In this document: positions 1-9,646 of the stretch, one piece after another
Position numbering within the stretch: the stretch's first letter is position 1
How the letters are laid out: the number at the start of each line of letters is the position of its first letter
Source of the DNA: Mycobacterium sp.
GTDB lineage: Bacteria; Actinomycetota; Actinomycetes; Mycobacteriales; Mycobacteriaceae
Direction of reading: 5' to 3'
NCBI GenBank assembly: GCA_020438865.1
Contig: JAGQTU010000005.1
Coordinates: forward strand, 60,186-124,185
DNA: 64,000 bases
Position numbers and translations under genes: made by a program
The notes under the pieces: generated by a model
Told to the model about the DNA's origin: nothing
The model's input: the letters and a program-made list of their open reading frames with translations, nothing else
Database searches by the model: none

Positions 1-1338
1 GCGGCCACGCTCGGCGCGGCCACCGCGATCATCAACTTCCGGTTGGCCGGCGACGAGATCGACTACGTCCTCAACGACTCCGGCGCCAAGCTGCTGATCG
101 TCGGCACCGAACTGCTGCCGCAGATCGAGAAGATCCGCGACCGGCTGACCCACGTCGAAGAGGTCATCACCGTCACGCCGGACGGCGCGGACGGCGATCA
201 GTACGAGGCCATGCTGGCCGCCGCCACGCCCCGCGGCCGCGATCCCGAGGTCACGCCGAACGACGTCTGCGTGATCATGTACTCCTCGGGCACCACCGGA
301 AACCCCAAGGGCATCCGGCTCACCCAGGCGAACCTGATCGCGCACACCGTCAACGCCGGCACCTTCGAATTCGAGGACGACGACAAGAACATGGTGGCGA
401 TGCCGCTGTTCCACGTCGGTGGTTCGTCGTACGCGCAGTTCGGCATTCACGCCGGCATCCCCAGCATCATGACCCGCGAGGTCGACGGCGGCTCGCTGGC
501 GGGTGCGCTGCTGGCCGGGGCGACCCGTACCTTCCTGGTGCCCGCGGTGCTGGGCAAGGTGATGGAGATGGGCCCGGACGCGATCAAGCTGTTCAACCAG
601 CTGCGCACGTTCGTCTACGGCGCCTCGCCGATGCCGCCCGCGCTGCTGCGCACGGCGCTGGAGGCGTTCCCGAATACCGACTTCGTCCAGGTGTACGGCC
701 TGACCGAGGTGTGCGGCGCCATCACCCAGCTCTCCCCGGAGGCGCACCGCGACGAGAGCCGCCCCGAGCGGCTCACCAGCGCCGGCCAGCCGGCCCGCGA
801 GGTCGAGGTCCGCATCGTCGACCCGGACACCCTCGAGGAGGTTCCGACCGGCCAGCCCGGCGAATTGTGGTTCCGCACACCGCAGTTGATGGAGGGCTAC
901 CACAACAAGCCGGAGGCCACCAAGGAGGCGATCACCGAGGACGGCTGGTTCCGCACCGGCGACATCGGGCGCGTCGACGAGGACGGTTTCGTGTTCGTCG
1001 AGGACCGGCTCAAGGACATGATCATCTCCGGTGGCGAGAACATCTACTCCGTCGAGGTCGAGCGCGCGCTCACGGATCATCCCGCCGTGCTGGACGCCGC
1101 GGTGTTCGGCATCCCGGACGAGAAGTGGGGCGAGTCGGTCAAGGCGGTCGTCGAGTTGTCCGCCGGTGAATCCGCCACCCCGGAGGAGTTGATCGCCTGG
1201 TGCCGCGAGCGGCTGGCGCACTACAAGTGCCCGCGTCAGGTGGACATCTTCGAGGAGCTGCCGCGCAACCCCACCGGCAAGCTGCTCAAGCGCGATCTGC
1301 GAAAGCCGTACTGGGAGAACCGCGACCGCGCGATCTGA
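1..1338 (+). CDS. AMP-binding acyl-CoA synthetase, 5' partial (FadD8-like)
   Basis: Adenylate-forming enzyme that activates a carboxylic acid to acyl-AMP and then acyl-CoA. The frame is open at base 1, so the N-terminus lies outside the window; 445 codons are visible. The P-loop YSSGTTGNPKG is at 280-312, QVYGLTE at 688-708, GWFRTGD at 943-963 and KDMIISGGENIY at 1012-1047. The C-terminal catalytic lysine lies in NPTGKLLKRDLR near 1267-1302. The stop overlaps the menC start (TGATG), so the two genes are probably co-transcribed. In M. tuberculosis fadD8 lies near menC, which favours a FadD8-type enzyme. The substrate cannot be read from sequence, and MenE is a less likely alternative. Confidence 0.88.
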   Translation, partial: AATLGAATAIINFRLAGDEIDYVLNDSGAKLLIVGTELLPQIEKIRDRLTHVEEVITVTPDGADGDQYEAMLAAATPRGRDPEVTPNDVCVIMYSSGTTGNPKGIRLTQANLIAHTVNAGTFEFEDDDKNMVAMPLFHVGGSSYAQFGIHAGIPSIMTREVDGGSLAGALLAGATRTFLVPAVLGKVMEMGPDAIKLFNQLRTFVYGASPMPPALLRTALEAFPNTDFVQVYGLTEVCGAITQLSPEAHRDESRPERLTSAGQPAREVEVRIVDPDTLEEVPTGQPGELWFRTPQLMEGYHNKPEATKEAITEDGWFRTGDIGRVDEDGFVFVEDRLKDMIISGGENIYSVEVERALTDHPAVLDAAVFGIPDEKWGESVKAVVELSAGESATPEELIAWCRERLAHYKCPRQVDIFEELPRNPTGKLLKRDLRKPYWENRDRAI

Positions 1339-2321
1339 TGCTGCCGGATCTCGGGGATCTGCTCGACCGGCTGCACGTCGTCGCGCTGCCGATGCGGGTC
1401 CGGTTCCGCGGCATCACGCTGCGCGAGGTGGCGCTGATCGACGGGCCGGCCGGCTGGGGTGAGTTCGGCGCGTTTCTCGAGTACGAGCCGCCCGAGGCCG
1501 CGCACTGGCTGGCTGCCGGTATCGAATCCGCCTATCGCGCAACGCCTCCCGCGCGACGGACGGGCATCCCGATCAACGCCACGGTGCCCGCGGTGCCCGC
1601 CGAGCAGGTGCCCGAGGTGCTGGCCCGCTTTCCCGGGACGCGCACCGCGAAGGTGAAGGTCGCCGAGCCGGGTCAGACGCTGGCCGACGACGTCGCCCGG
1701 GTCAATGCGGTGCGCGCGCAGATCCCGACCGTGCGGGTGGACGCCAACGGCGGCTGGACGGTGGACGAGGCGGTGGCCGCGGCGGGCGCGCTGACCGCCG
1801 ACGGCGCGCTGGAGTATCTCGAGCAGCCGTGCCGCACGGTGCCCGAACTGGCCGAGGTGCGCAGCCGGGTGGACGTGCCGGTGGCGGCCGACGAGAGCAT
1901 CCGAAAGGCCACCGACCCGCTCGCGGTGGTCCGCGCGGGCGCCGCCGACGTGGCGGTGCTCAAGGTGGCCCCGCTCGGCGGGGTTGCGGCGCTGCTGGAC
2001 ATCGCCGCGCAGATCGACATCCCGGTGGTGATCTCGTCCGCGCTGGACTCCGCGGTCGGCATCGCCGCCGGGTTGGCCGCGGCGGCCGCACTGCCCACCC
2101 TCGAGCACGCCTGCGGGCTGGGCACCGGGGGGCTGTTCGTCGAGGACGTCGCCGACCTCGCGCCGGTCGATGGTGCGCTAGCGGTCGTCGACGTCACGCC
2201 CGACCCGGCCCGGCTGGCCGCCCTGGCCGCACCACCCGACCGCCGGGACTGGTGGATCGCGCGGGTTCGCGAGTGCTACCCGCTCGCCGAGATCGACGCG
2301 GGCGCGGGAAAGTTCGAGTAG
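1338..2321 (+). CDS. menC: o-succinylbenzoate synthase
   Basis: Enolase-superfamily enzyme that dehydrates SHCHC to o-succinylbenzoate in menaquinone synthesis. The 327-aa length fits the actinobacterial MenC group. Motifs in order are the catalytic lysine region TAKVKVAEPG, the metal ligand VDANGGW, the EQPC metal-binding strand, VAADESI, and the second lysine in VLKVAPLGG. The ATG at 1338 was chosen because it overlaps the stop of the upstream ligase and begins a typical N-terminus (MLPDLGDLLDRLHVVALP). It is part of a + strand block with bpoC and menD, interrupted by three other genes. Confidence 0.93.
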   Translation: MLPDLGDLLDRLHVVALPMRVRFRGITLREVALIDGPAGWGEFGAFLEYEPPEAAHWLAAGIESAYRATPPARRTGIPINATVPAVPAEQVPEVLARFPGTRTAKVKVAEPGQTLADDVARVNAVRAQIPTVRVDANGGWTVDEAVAAAGALTADGALEYLEQPCRTVPELAEVRSRVDVPVAADESIRKATDPLAVVRAGAADVAVLKVAPLGGVAALLDIAAQIDIPVVISSALDSAVGIAAGLAAAAALPTLEHACGLGTGGLFVEDVADLAPVDGALAVVDVTPDPARLAALAAPPDRRDWWIARVRECYPLAEIDAGAGKFE

Positions 2322-2405
2322 CGGGCACGCTGGCGTCGATTTCGGTGCACCCGCGGTCATGAATCCGTCATTCCATCGGCCCCCTTCCCGGGCGATACTT
2401 GAGCC

Positions 2406-2828
2406 GTGAAGCGTCGGGTGCTGTCGGTTTCCGTGTCGTCCCTGATCCGGCCGACCGGGCCGGCTGCTGTCATGGTGACGCCGGACGGCGGCATCGGCGT
2501 CGTGCCACCCAACGCCATCGACCGGCTGATCGAGGGCCCGCAGTGGGACGCGCTGTCCGGTCGGCACGGGCTGGTGTTCTGGTTCAACGTCGTGGCCAAT
2601 CAGCGCCACGAGGTCAACCGGCTGGCCACCCAACTGCTGCTCGCCACTTCGGGATGGTCGGCGGACGACGTGCCGCTGCTGCGCGGCCCGGTGCTGGTCG
2701 CGGCGAAGCTGCCCAGCGGAGCGCCGACCGCGCTGTCGATGGCCCACTTCGAATTGCTCAACGCCTGGTCGACGCTGTCCTGGCGGGCCCGCCGGACGCT
2801 GCGCCGCCGCATCGCCACCTGCGGCTAA
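2406..2828 (+). CDS. conserved hypothetical protein, 140 aa
   Basis: No domain is recognised. The GTG start at 2406 begins MKRRVLSVSVSSLIRP. The middle contains GLVFWFNVVANQRHEVNRL, and the C-terminal third is basic (WRARRTLRRRIATCG). There is no signal peptide or clear membrane segment. It lies 84 bp after menC on the same strand and 66 bp before the GlxA-type regulator. GC content and codon use match its neighbours, so it is probably a genuine mycobacterial gene. Confidence 0.6.
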   Translation: MKRRVLSVSVSSLIRPTGPAAVMVTPDGGIGVVPPNAIDRLIEGPQWDALSGRHGLVFWFNVVANQRHEVNRLATQLLLATSGWSADDVPLLRGPVLVAAKLPSGAPTALSMAHFELLNAWSTLSWRARRTLRRRIATCG

Positions 2829-2894
2829 CGCCGTGGCCTAATTCGTGGGGTGCATGGCGTAGACGCCATCGCTCGCGTGCTCAACACTGAGTGC

Positions 2895-3842
2895 ATGACC
2901 CGATCGGTGGTGATCCTCGGCTTCCCCGGCGTGCAGCCGCTGGACCTGGTCGGCCCGCACGACGTGTTCGCCGGCGCCGCGCTGCTCACCGAGGGCGGCT
3001 ACGCGGTCAGCGTGGTCGCCCCCGACGGCCGGCCCATCACCACCCCGACCGGCCTGGCTTTCGTCGCCCAGCCGACACCCGAGCCGGACACCATCGACAC
3101 CCTGGTACTGCCCGGCGGCGCGGGGGTCGACGCCGTGCGGGAGGACCCGGCGACCATGGCCTGGATCCGCACCGCGGCGGCCGCCGCCCGCCGCGTGGTC
3201 AGCGTCTGCACCGGCGCGTTCCTGGCCGCCGAGGCCGGCCTGCTCGACGGCCACCGCGCCACCACACACTGGGCCTTCGCCGACCGGCTGGCCCGCGAGT
3301 TTCCGGCCGTCACCGTCGACCCCGAGCCGATCTTCGTGCGCAGCGCGCCCACGGTGTGGACCGCCGCGGGCGTCACGTCGGGCATCGATCTCGCGCTGGC
3401 GCTCGTCGAGGAGGACTACGGCACCGAGGTCGCCCAGACCGTGGCCCGCTGGCTGGTGCTGTACCTGCGCCGTCCCGGCGGACAGACCCAGTTCGCCGCC
3501 CCGGTGTGGATGCCACGCGCCCGCCGCGAGCCGATCCGCGAGGTCCAGGAGTCCATCGAGGCCGAACCCGGTGCCCCGCACAGCATCCCGGACCTCGCCC
3601 GCCGGGCCGCGATGAGCCCGCGGCATTTCACCCGGGTGTTCACCGACGAGGTCGGCGAGGCGCCCGGCGCCTACGTCGAACGCATCCGCACCGAAGCCGC
3701 CCGGCGGCAATTGCAGGAGACCGACGACACCGTCGTCGCCATCGCCGCCCGCTGCGGCTTCGGCACCGCGGAAACCATGCGCCGCAACTTCATTCGCCGC
3801 ATCGGGGTGTCACCCGACCAGTACCGCAGAACGTTCGCCTAG
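2895..3842 (+). CDS. GlxA-family transcriptional regulator (DJ-1/PfpI + AraC)
   Basis: Two-domain regulator of 315 aa. Residues 1-190 form a DJ-1/PfpI amidotransferase-like fold, with the nucleophile-elbow cysteine in SVCTGAFLAAEAGLLDG. Residues 205-315 are an AraC-type double helix-turn-helix: IPDLARRAAMSPRHFTRVF, then IAARCGFGTAETMRRNF and the terminal GVSPDQYRR. An ATG at 2850 would add 15 residues, but 2895 starts the usual MTRSVVILGFPGVQPLD. It precedes a stand-alone DJ-1/PfpI protein by 12 bp, so it probably controls that gene. The signal sensed is unknown. Confidence 0.9.
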   Translation: MTRSVVILGFPGVQPLDLVGPHDVFAGAALLTEGGYAVSVVAPDGRPITTPTGLAFVAQPTPEPDTIDTLVLPGGAGVDAVREDPATMAWIRTAAAAARRVVSVCTGAFLAAEAGLLDGHRATTHWAFADRLAREFPAVTVDPEPIFVRSAPTVWTAAGVTSGIDLALALVEEDYGTEVAQTVARWLVLYLRRPGGQTQFAAPVWMPRARREPIREVQESIEAEPGAPHSIPDLARRAAMSPRHFTRVFTDEVGEAPGAYVERIRTEAARRQLQETDDTVVAIAARCGFGTAETMRRNFIRRIGVSPDQYRRTFA

Positions 3843-3854
3843 AGGAGAGATGTC

Positions 3855-4595
3855 ATGACCCAGATAGCCATCGTGCTCTACCCCGGATTCACCGCGCTGG
3901 ACTTCATCGGGCCCTACGAGGTGCTGCGCAACCTGCCCGACACCGAGGTCCGCTTCGTCTGGCACGAACCCGGACCGATCACCGCCGACTCAGGCGTGCT
4001 GATCGTCGGGGCCACCCACTCGTTCGACGAAACCCCCTCGCCCGACATCGTTCTGGTGCCCGGCGGGATGTCGACGTTCGAGCACGCGCAGGACCAGAAG
4101 GTGCTCGACTGGGTGCGCCGGGCGCACCAGACGGCGACCTGGACGACGTCGGTGTGCTCCGGATCGCTGATCCTGGCGGCCGCCGGCGTGCTGGACGGTA
4201 AACGCGCGACCTCGCACTGGATGGTGGTGCCGATGCTGCGCACCTTCGGCGTCACCCCGGTCAGCGACGAACGCATCGTGCGCGAGGGTCAGGTCGTCAC
4301 CGCCGCCGGGGTCTCGGCCGGGATCGACCTCGGCCTGTGGCTGGCCGGCCAGCTCGGCGGCGACGCGCGCGCCAAAGCCATCCAGCTGGTCATCGAGTAC
4401 GACCCGCACCCGCCGTTCGACTCCGGGCACATCTCGAAGGCCTCGGCGGCCACCCGGGCCACGGCCACCGCGCTGCTGTCCAAGGAGACCATCACCGGGC
4501 ATCAGCTCGGCCACTCGGCGCGGCTGCTGTGGTCCGCGGCCATCCAGACTGCCCGCGACAAGCGGAAACGGGGTCGCGTAGCCTCTGCGAGGTGA
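3855..4595 (+). CDS. DJ-1/PfpI family protein (isonitrile hydratase/ThiJ-like)
   Basis: Single-domain DJ-1/PfpI protein of 246 aa. The nucleophile cysteine is in TSVCSGSLILAAAGVLDG and is followed by KRATSHWMV; the N-terminal strand is IAIVLYPGFTALDFIGPYEV. A strong ribosome binding site (AGAGGAGAG) sits about 6 bases before the ATG. Its 3' end overlaps the GTG of the next hydrolase by 4 bases (GTGA), so it is in one transcription unit with the regulator upstream and bpoC downstream. Members include isonitrile hydratase and glyoxalase-like enzymes; the activity here is not determinable. Confidence 0.85.
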   Translation: MTQIAIVLYPGFTALDFIGPYEVLRNLPDTEVRFVWHEPGPITADSGVLIVGATHSFDETPSPDIVLVPGGMSTFEHAQDQKVLDWVRRAHQTATWTTSVCSGSLILAAAGVLDGKRATSHWMVVPMLRTFGVTPVSDERIVREGQVVTAAGVSAGIDLGLWLAGQLGGDARAKAIQLVIEYDPHPPFDSGHISKASAATRATATALLSKETITGHQLGHSARLLWSAAIQTARDKRKRGRVASAR

Positions 4596-5380
4596 CCGAT
4601 CTGGCCTATGAGGTGGCGGGCTCCGGCGAGCCGGTGTTGTTCATCGCCGGGACCGGTGGCGCGGGCCGCACCTGGCACATCCACCAGGTGCCCGCGTTCG
4701 TCGCCGCCGGCTACCGCTGCATCACTTTCGACAACCGCGGCATCGGCGCCACCGAGAACACCGGTGGCTTCTCCACCGTGCAGATGCTCGCCGACACCAT
4801 CGGGCTGATCGAAGAGGTCGCCGGCGGACCCGCCCGGGTGGTGGGGATGTCGATGGGCGGCTTCATCGCCCAGGAGCTGATGCTGGCCCGCCCGGACCTG
4901 GTCACCCGGGCCGTGCTGATGGGCACCCGCGGCCGGGTCGACCGGACCCGGGAGAACTTCCGGGTCGCCGAGCAGATGCTCGAGGACGCCGGGATCGAGC
5001 TGCCGCCGGAATACGCCGCCAAAGTCCGTGTGCTGGAGAACTTCTCGCCGCGGACCATCAACGACGAGACGGTGATCGCCGACTGGATCGACATGTTCAC
5101 CGCGTTCCCGATCAAGCGCACACCCGGCTGGGAGGCCCAGCTGACCGTCTCGCCGCGGGGCAACCGGGTGCCGGCCTACCGGGCGATCAAGACCCCGGTG
5201 CTGGTGCTGGGTTTCGCCGACGACGTCATCACCCCGGCCGCGCTGGGCCGCGAGGTGGCCGACGCCATCCCCGACGGCCGGTATCTGGAGATCGCCGACG
5301 CCGGCCACCTCGGCTTTCTCGAGCAGCCGGAGACGGTCAACAAGGCGATGCTGGAGTTCTTTGCCGCCGCACACGTGTGA
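4592..5380 (+). CDS. bpoC: alpha/beta hydrolase, BpoC-type
   Basis: Serine hydrolase of 262 aa, the length I recall for M. tuberculosis BpoC. The oxyanion-side sequence is LFIAGTGGAGRTWHIHQ, the nucleophile elbow is VGMSMGGF (about residue 87), the acid lies around VLGFADDVITP, and the catalytic His is in IADAGHLGFLEQPE. The GTG at 4592 is preferred over upstream codons because it overlaps the preceding stop and starts the conserved VTDLAYEVAGSGEPV. It sits directly before menD, as in M. tuberculosis. A MenH-like role (SHCHC synthase) is possible from context but unproven; the older haloperoxidase label is probably misleading. Confidence 0.85.
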   Translation: MTDLAYEVAGSGEPVLFIAGTGGAGRTWHIHQVPAFVAAGYRCITFDNRGIGATENTGGFSTVQMLADTIGLIEEVAGGPARVVGMSMGGFIAQELMLARPDLVTRAVLMGTRGRVDRTRENFRVAEQMLEDAGIELPPEYAAKVRVLENFSPRTINDETVIADWIDMFTAFPIKRTPGWEAQLTVSPRGNRVPAYRAIKTPVLVLGFADDVITPAALGREVADAIPDGRYLEIADAGHLGFLEQPETVNKAMLEFFAAAHV

Positions 5381-5392
5381 CAACCTGTAGGG

Positions 5393-7048
5393 GTGAACCC
5401 TTCGACGGCCCAGGCCCGTGTCGTCGTCGACGAACTGATTCGCGGCGGCGTTCGCGACGTGGTGCTGTGTCCCGGCTCACGTAACGCGCCGCTGGCGTTC
5501 GCGCTGGCCGACGCCGACCGCGCGGGCCGGCTGCGGCTGCACGTGCGCATCGACGAGCGCACCGCCGGCTACCTGGCGATCGGGCTGGCGGTGGCGGCGG
5601 GTGCGCCGGTGTGTGTGGCGATGACGTCGGGCACCGCGGTGGCCAACATGGGGCCCGCGGTCGTCGAGGCGAACTACGCCCGGGTGCCGCTGATCGTGCT
5701 GTCCGCCAACCGGCCGTACGAACTGCTCGGCACCGGGGCCAACCAGACCATGGAGCAGTTGGGCTATTTCGGCAGCCAGGTCCGCGCCGCGATCAGTCTG
5801 GGACTCGCGGAGGATTCACCCGAGAAGCTGGATTCGCTGAACGCGCAGTGGCGTTCGGCCACCTGCCGGGTGATCGCCGCGGCCACCGGGGCGCGCACCG
5901 CCAACGCCGGCCCGGTGCAGTTCGACATCCCGCTGCGCGAACCGCTGGTGCCCGACCCCGAGCCGGCCGGCGGTGAGATCCCGCCCGGACGCCCGGACGG
6001 CAGGCCGTGGACCTACACCCCGCCGGTCGCCTTCGACCAGCCGCTGGAGATCGACCTCACACCCGACACCGTCGTGATCGCCGGCCACGGCGCCGGGGTG
6101 CACCCCAACCTGGCCGGCCTGCCGACCGTCGCCGAGCCGACCGCCCCGCACGCCGCCAACCCACTGCACCCGCTCGCCCTGCCCCTGCTGCGTCCGCGGC
6201 AGGTGATCATGCTGGGCCGGCCGACCCTGCACCGCACGGTGTCCACGCTGCTGGCCGACCCGGCGGTGCCGGTGTACGCGCTGACCACCGGCCCGCGCTG
6301 GCCCGACGTGTCCGGAAACTCGCAGGCCACCGGCACCCGCGCCGAGACGGTCGGCACGCCCGACCCGGCCTGGCTGCGCCGCTGCGCCGAGGTCAACCGG
6401 CACGCCATGGACGCGGTGCGCCAGCAGTTGGCGTCCCATCCGCTGACCACCGGGCTGCACGTGGCCGCCGCGGTGGCCGACGCGGTGCGCCCGGGAGACC
6501 AGCTGATGCTCGGCGCGTCCAACCCGGTGCGCGACGCGGCCCTGGTCGGGCTGAACACCGAGGGCATCCGGGTGCGGTCCAACCGCGGGGTGGCCGGCAT
6601 CGACGGCACCGTTTCGACGACGATCGGCGCCGCGCTGGCGCACGACCGGAGCCGCGGGGCCGGCGACATCGGATCGGGCCGGACCATCGCGCTGCTCGGC
6701 GATCTGACCTTTGTGCACGACAGCTCCGGGTTGCTGATCGGGCCCACCGAGCCGGCACCGAAGAACCTGACCATCGTGGTGTCCAACGACAACGGCGGCG
6801 GCATCTTCGAACTGCTCGAGCAGGGCGATCCGCGGTTCTCCGACGTGTCCGCGCGGATCTTCGGCACCCCGCACGACGTCGACGTGGGTGCGCTGTGCCG
6901 CGCCTACCACGTCGATGCCCGCCAGATCGAGGTCGGCGAATTGGGCGCCGCACTGGACGAGCCGCACGACGGCATGCGGGTGCTCGAGGTCAAGGCCGAT
7001 CGATCCTCGCTGCGTGAGTTGCACGCCGCGATCAAGGCGGCGCTGTGA
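5393..7048 (+). CDS. menD: SEPHCHC synthase (menaquinone pathway)
   Basis: Thiamine-diphosphate enzyme joining isochorismate and 2-oxoglutarate in the first committed step of menaquinone synthesis. At 551 aa it is full length. The N-terminal Pyr domain shows [19 protein letters not shown] and the catalytic Glu region [15 protein letters not shown]. The C-terminal PP domain has [16 protein letters not shown] and [15 protein letters not shown], the ThDP/Mg site. GTG start at 5393, 12 bp after bpoC. Its stop overlaps the GTG of the next gene (GTGA). Confidence 0.95.
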   Translation: MNPSTAQARVVVDELIRGGVRDVVLCPGSRNAPLAFALADADRAGRLRLHVRIDERTAGYLAIGLAVAAGAPVCVAMTSGTAVANMGPAVVEANYARVPLIVLSANRPYELLGTGANQTMEQLGYFGSQVRAAISLGLAEDSPEKLDSLNAQWRSATCRVIAAATGARTANAGPVQFDIPLREPLVPDPEPAGGEIPPGRPDGRPWTYTPPVAFDQPLEIDLTPDTVVIAGHGAGVHPNLAGLPTVAEPTAPHAANPLHPLALPLLRPRQVIMLGRPTLHRTVSTLLADPAVPVYALTTGPRWPDVSGNSQATGTRAETVGTPDPAWLRRCAEVNRHAMDAVRQQLASHPLTTGLHVAAAVADAVRPGDQLMLGASNPVRDAALVGLNTEGIRVRSNRGVAGIDGTVSTTIGAALAHDRSRGAGDIGSGRTIALLGDLTFVHDSSGLLIGPTEPAPKNLTIVVSNDNGGGIFELLEQGDPRFSDVSARIFGTPHDVDVGALCRAYHVDARQIEVGELGAALDEPHDGMRVLEVKADRSSLRELHAAIKAAL

Positions 7049-7575
7049 TCGGCAGGCTGCGTGCCCTGCTGTCAGCCGCGCTGCCCCGACGCAACCCGGA
7101 CCTACCCGACATCCCCCGCCGAAAGGCATTGCGCTGGGCCAAATGCGCGGTATGGATCGTGATGGGACTCGTCACGCTGCAGTCGGTACTACTGGTCGCC
7201 GGCGCCTGGCGCAACGACCGCCAGATCTCCCGGCACATGGGTATCGCACAGGCGGAGGTGCTCTCCGCCGGCCCGCGCCGCTCGACCATCGAGTTCGTCA
7301 CCCCCGACCGGATCACCTACCGCCCCGAACTCGGTGTGCTGTATCCCTCCGAGCTGGCCACCGGGATGCGGATCTACGTCGAGTACGACAAGAACAACCC
7401 GGATCTGGTTCGGGTGCAACACCGTAACGCCGGGCTGGCCGTCATCCCGGCCGGGTCGATCGCCGTGCTGGGCTGGCTGATCGGTGCCGGGCTGCTGGCC
7501 GGGCTGACCCTGCTGGAGCGGCGCCTGGACGATCAGGCCGTCGACATCAGCTTGGAAAGCCAGTTGTCGTCGTAG
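7045..7575 (+). CDS. DUF3592-like membrane protein (Rv0556-type)
   Basis: Protein of 176 aa with two predicted transmembrane helices: about residues 36-54 ([20 protein letters not shown]) and about 130-153 ([20 protein letters not shown]). Between them is a beta-rich extracytoplasmic segment ([20 protein letters not shown]) typical of DUF3592-like proteins. The GTG start overlaps the menD stop by 4 bases. The same gene follows menD in M. tuberculosis. The 3' end overlaps the convergent DsbA-like gene by 43 bp. Function unknown. Confidence 0.75.
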   Translation: MIGRLRALLSAALPRRNPDLPDIPRRKALRWAKCAVWIVMGLVTLQSVLLVAGAWRNDRQISRHMGIAQAEVLSAGPRRSTIEFVTPDRITYRPELGVLYPSELATGMRIYVEYDKNNPDLVRVQHRNAGLAVIPAGSIAVLGWLIGAGLLAGLTLLERRLDDQAVDISLESQLSS

Positions 7576-8198
7576 ATGTCGACCTTCTTGCCCGTCTTGA
7601 TGTCGTAGACGGTCGGCGTGCCGGTGTTGATGGGGTCGACCTCGTAGAGATACTCGAAGTTGTTGTCCGCCATACCCTTCAGGTCCACGCCGATCTTGCC
7701 GGCCTTGATCGCGTCGACCGCGGCGCCGTCGACACCGCTCTCCCGGGCCCACTTCGCCATGTCGTCGTTGCTCGGGCCCTTGGTGCCCGGCTCCTGGTGT
7801 CCCCACAGGTCTTCGACGAAGGTCTGGAACGCCCGCGCCGACGTCTTCGGTCCCGCCGCCAGGAACAGCGCGTTGGCGACGTGGTCGGAGTAGCCGCCGG
7901 GCTTGTCGTCGAGGAACGTCAGCGGCCGGTACGTCACCACCAGTTGGCCGAGGTCCAGGTAGCTGGCCAGTTGTTTGCCGAAGTCGCGCTGCAGATCGGC
8001 GCAGTGGGTGCACTGCGGTTCGGTGTAGAGCTCCAGCTGCACCGGTGCCCGCCGGTCGCCGACGATGATGCCGAAGCCGTCATCGGTGACCGCGGTCGCG
8101 GGGCCGCGTGGATCCCGCTGTGCCACACCGCTGATCTCCCGGGCGCAGCCGCCGACCAGGACCACGAGTGCGACGAGGAACACGGGCAAGTACCGCAT
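7533..8198 (-). CDS. DsbA-like thioredoxin-fold lipoprotein
   Basis: Exported thiol oxidoreductase of 221 aa. The first 20 residues are a lipoprotein signal ([17 protein letters not shown]), with Cys in a lipobox-like context. The active site CxxC is in [11 protein letters not shown], and the cis-Pro region is [14 protein letters not shown] near the C-terminus, which together define a DsbA/DSBA-like thioredoxin fold. The ATG at 8198 was chosen over far upstream codons because it begins the signal peptide. It is divergent from mgtA, with 87 bp between starts. It probably oxidises or isomerises disulfides in secreted proteins. Confidence 0.85.
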   Translation of the reverse strand: MRYLPVFLVALVVLVGGCAREISGVAQRDPRGPATAVTDDGFGIIVGDRRAPVQLELYTEPQCTHCADLQRDFGKQLASYLDLGQLVVTYRPLTFLDDKPGGYSDHVANALFLAAGPKTSARAFQTFVEDLWGHQEPGTKGPSNDDMAKWARESGVDGAAVDAIKAGKIGVDLKGMADNNFEYLYEVDPINTGTPTVYDIKTGKKVDIYDDNWLSKLMSTA

Positions 8199-8285
8199 GC
8201 AGGCACGGTACCTTTCCACCTGCTTTTCGTGTCCCGTATTCCTGTACGCAACCTCGCTGACAGGCGCCGCTGCGACCGTGGTGAC

Positions 8286-9422
8286 GTGCGCGTTGCGATT
8301 GTCGCCGAGAGTTTTCTGCCCAACGTCAACGGGGTGTCCAACTCGGTGCTGCGGGTGCTGGAACATCTGCGCCGCACCGGCCACGAAGCCCTCGTCATCG
8401 CCCCGGACAACCCCCGCGGCGAGGCGCGCGCCGACCGCGTCCACGACGGCATTCGCGTGCACCGGGTGCCGTCGCGGATGTTCCCGAAGGTGACCTCGTT
8501 GCCGCTGGGGGTGCCGCGGCCGCGGATGGTCCGGGTGCTGCGCGGATTCGATCCGCATGTGGTGCATCTGGCCTCGCCCGCGCTGTTGGGCTACGGCGGA
8601 CTGCACGCCGCGCGGTTTCTCGGGGTGCCGACGGTGGCGGTGTTCCAGACCGATGTGGCGGGGTTCGCGGCCAGCTACGGCATGGGTGTGGCGTCGAGGG
8701 CGGCGTGGGCGTGGACGCGGCATCTACACTCCCGCGCCGACCGTACCCTGGCGCCGTCCACCGCGGCGATGGAAGACCTTGAGGCACATCGGATTCCGCG
8801 GGTGCACCATTGGGCCCGCGGCGTGGACATCACCGGCTTCGCACCGTCGGCCCGGGACGGCTCGCTGCGGCGGCAGTGGTCACCGGAGGGCCGGCCGATC
8901 GTCGGCTTCGTCGGGCGACTGGCCCCGGAGAAGCACGTCGAGCGGTTGGCGGTGCTGGCCCGTCGCGACGACATCCAGGTGGTGATCGTGGGGGATGGGA
9001 TCGACCGGGCCGAGCTGCAATCCCGGCTTCCCGCAGCGGTTTTCACCGGGGCGCTGTACGGCCCGGAGCTGGCCGCGGCGTACGCCAGCATGGACGTATT
9101 CGTGCACCCCGGCGAGCACGAGACCTTCTGCCAGGCTGTCCAGGAGGCGATGGCCTCCGGCCTGCCGGTCATCGCGCCCGACGCCGGCGGCCCGCGCGAC
9201 CTGGTCGCCCCGTACCGGACGGGGCTGCTGCTGCCGGTGCGTGAGTTCGAGGCGCGTCTGAGCCAGTCCGTCGACCACCTGCTGGACGAGCGGGCGCGAT
9301 ACGGGATCGCCGCGCGGCGCAGCGTGCTGGGCCGCACCTGGCCGGCGATCTGCGATCAATTGCTCGGGCATTACGAGGCCGTGGTCGATGGCCGCGTTAG
9401 GCGCGGGGCCCGCGCGGCATAG
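8286..9422 (+). CDS. mgtA: GDP-mannose-dependent alpha-mannosyltransferase
   Basis: GT4-family glycosyltransferase with GT-B fold, 378 aa, the length of M. tuberculosis MgtA (Rv0557). The N-terminal acceptor domain begins [20 protein letters not shown], which has the glycine-rich loop. The C-terminal donor domain has [12 protein letters not shown] and the EX7E motif in [20 protein letters not shown]. In mycobacteria the enzyme mannosylates a glucuronosyl diacylglycerol and acts in lipomannan-like synthesis. The GTG start at 8286 gives the conserved N-terminus. Synteny (between Rv0556 and menG) supports the symbol. Confidence 0.88.
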   Translation: MRVAIVAESFLPNVNGVSNSVLRVLEHLRRTGHEALVIAPDNPRGEARADRVHDGIRVHRVPSRMFPKVTSLPLGVPRPRMVRVLRGFDPHVVHLASPALLGYGGLHAARFLGVPTVAVFQTDVAGFAASYGMGVASRAAWAWTRHLHSRADRTLAPSTAAMEDLEAHRIPRVHHWARGVDITGFAPSARDGSLRRQWSPEGRPIVGFVGRLAPEKHVERLAVLARRDDIQVVIVGDGIDRAELQSRLPAAVFTGALYGPELAAAYASMDVFVHPGEHETFCQAVQEAMASGLPVIAPDAGGPRDLVAPYRTGLLLPVREFEARLSQSVDHLLDERARYGIAARRSVLGRTWPAICDQLLGHYEAVVDGRVRRGARAA

Positions 9423-9465
9423 GCCCGTCGGCTCCGGTTCCCCGGGTGCGGGGCGGCACCCATGT

Positions 9466-9525
9466 TGCCCGGCTACGAGCGACTCTTGGGCGTGGATCCA
9501 GGCGATAGTCGCTCATAGCCGGGCA
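9466..9525. repeat. dispersed palindromic repeat, copy 1
   Basis: Inverted repeat with 19-base arms at 9466-9484 and 9507-9525. The left arm reads TGCCCGGCTACGAGCGACT; the right arm is its complement except for one C/T difference; the loop is 22 nt. It lies 43 bp after the mgtA stop. The same arms recur at 26725-26804 and 60879-60927, with a half copy at 63914. It can act as a transcription terminator or RNA-processing hairpin, but conservation of primary sequence between copies suggests a dispersed element. Confidence 0.85.
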
Positions 9526-9646
9526 CATAGGTCCTCGGAGAACTCTCTGAGCGGCAGCGGCGGCGTCCCCAAAACCGTTTCAAATTGACGTTTCTGAAGC
9601 GTCAACCCGTGGTACCCGCGGACTTGAGGACGAGGAGGTCTCCAAG

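Noticed and set aside
711-1169. Long Arg/Pro-rich ORF in another + strand frame of the acyl-CoA synthetase gene
   Set aside because: Composition is an artefact of high GC; the AMP-binding frame carries all motifs.
1236-2108. 290-codon minus-strand ORF opposite menC
   Set aside because: Shadow of menC with Arg/Gly/His-rich low-complexity translation and no motif.
5816-7129. 437-codon minus-strand ORF opposite menD
   Set aside because: GC-driven open frame; the translation resembles no protein and menD is certain.
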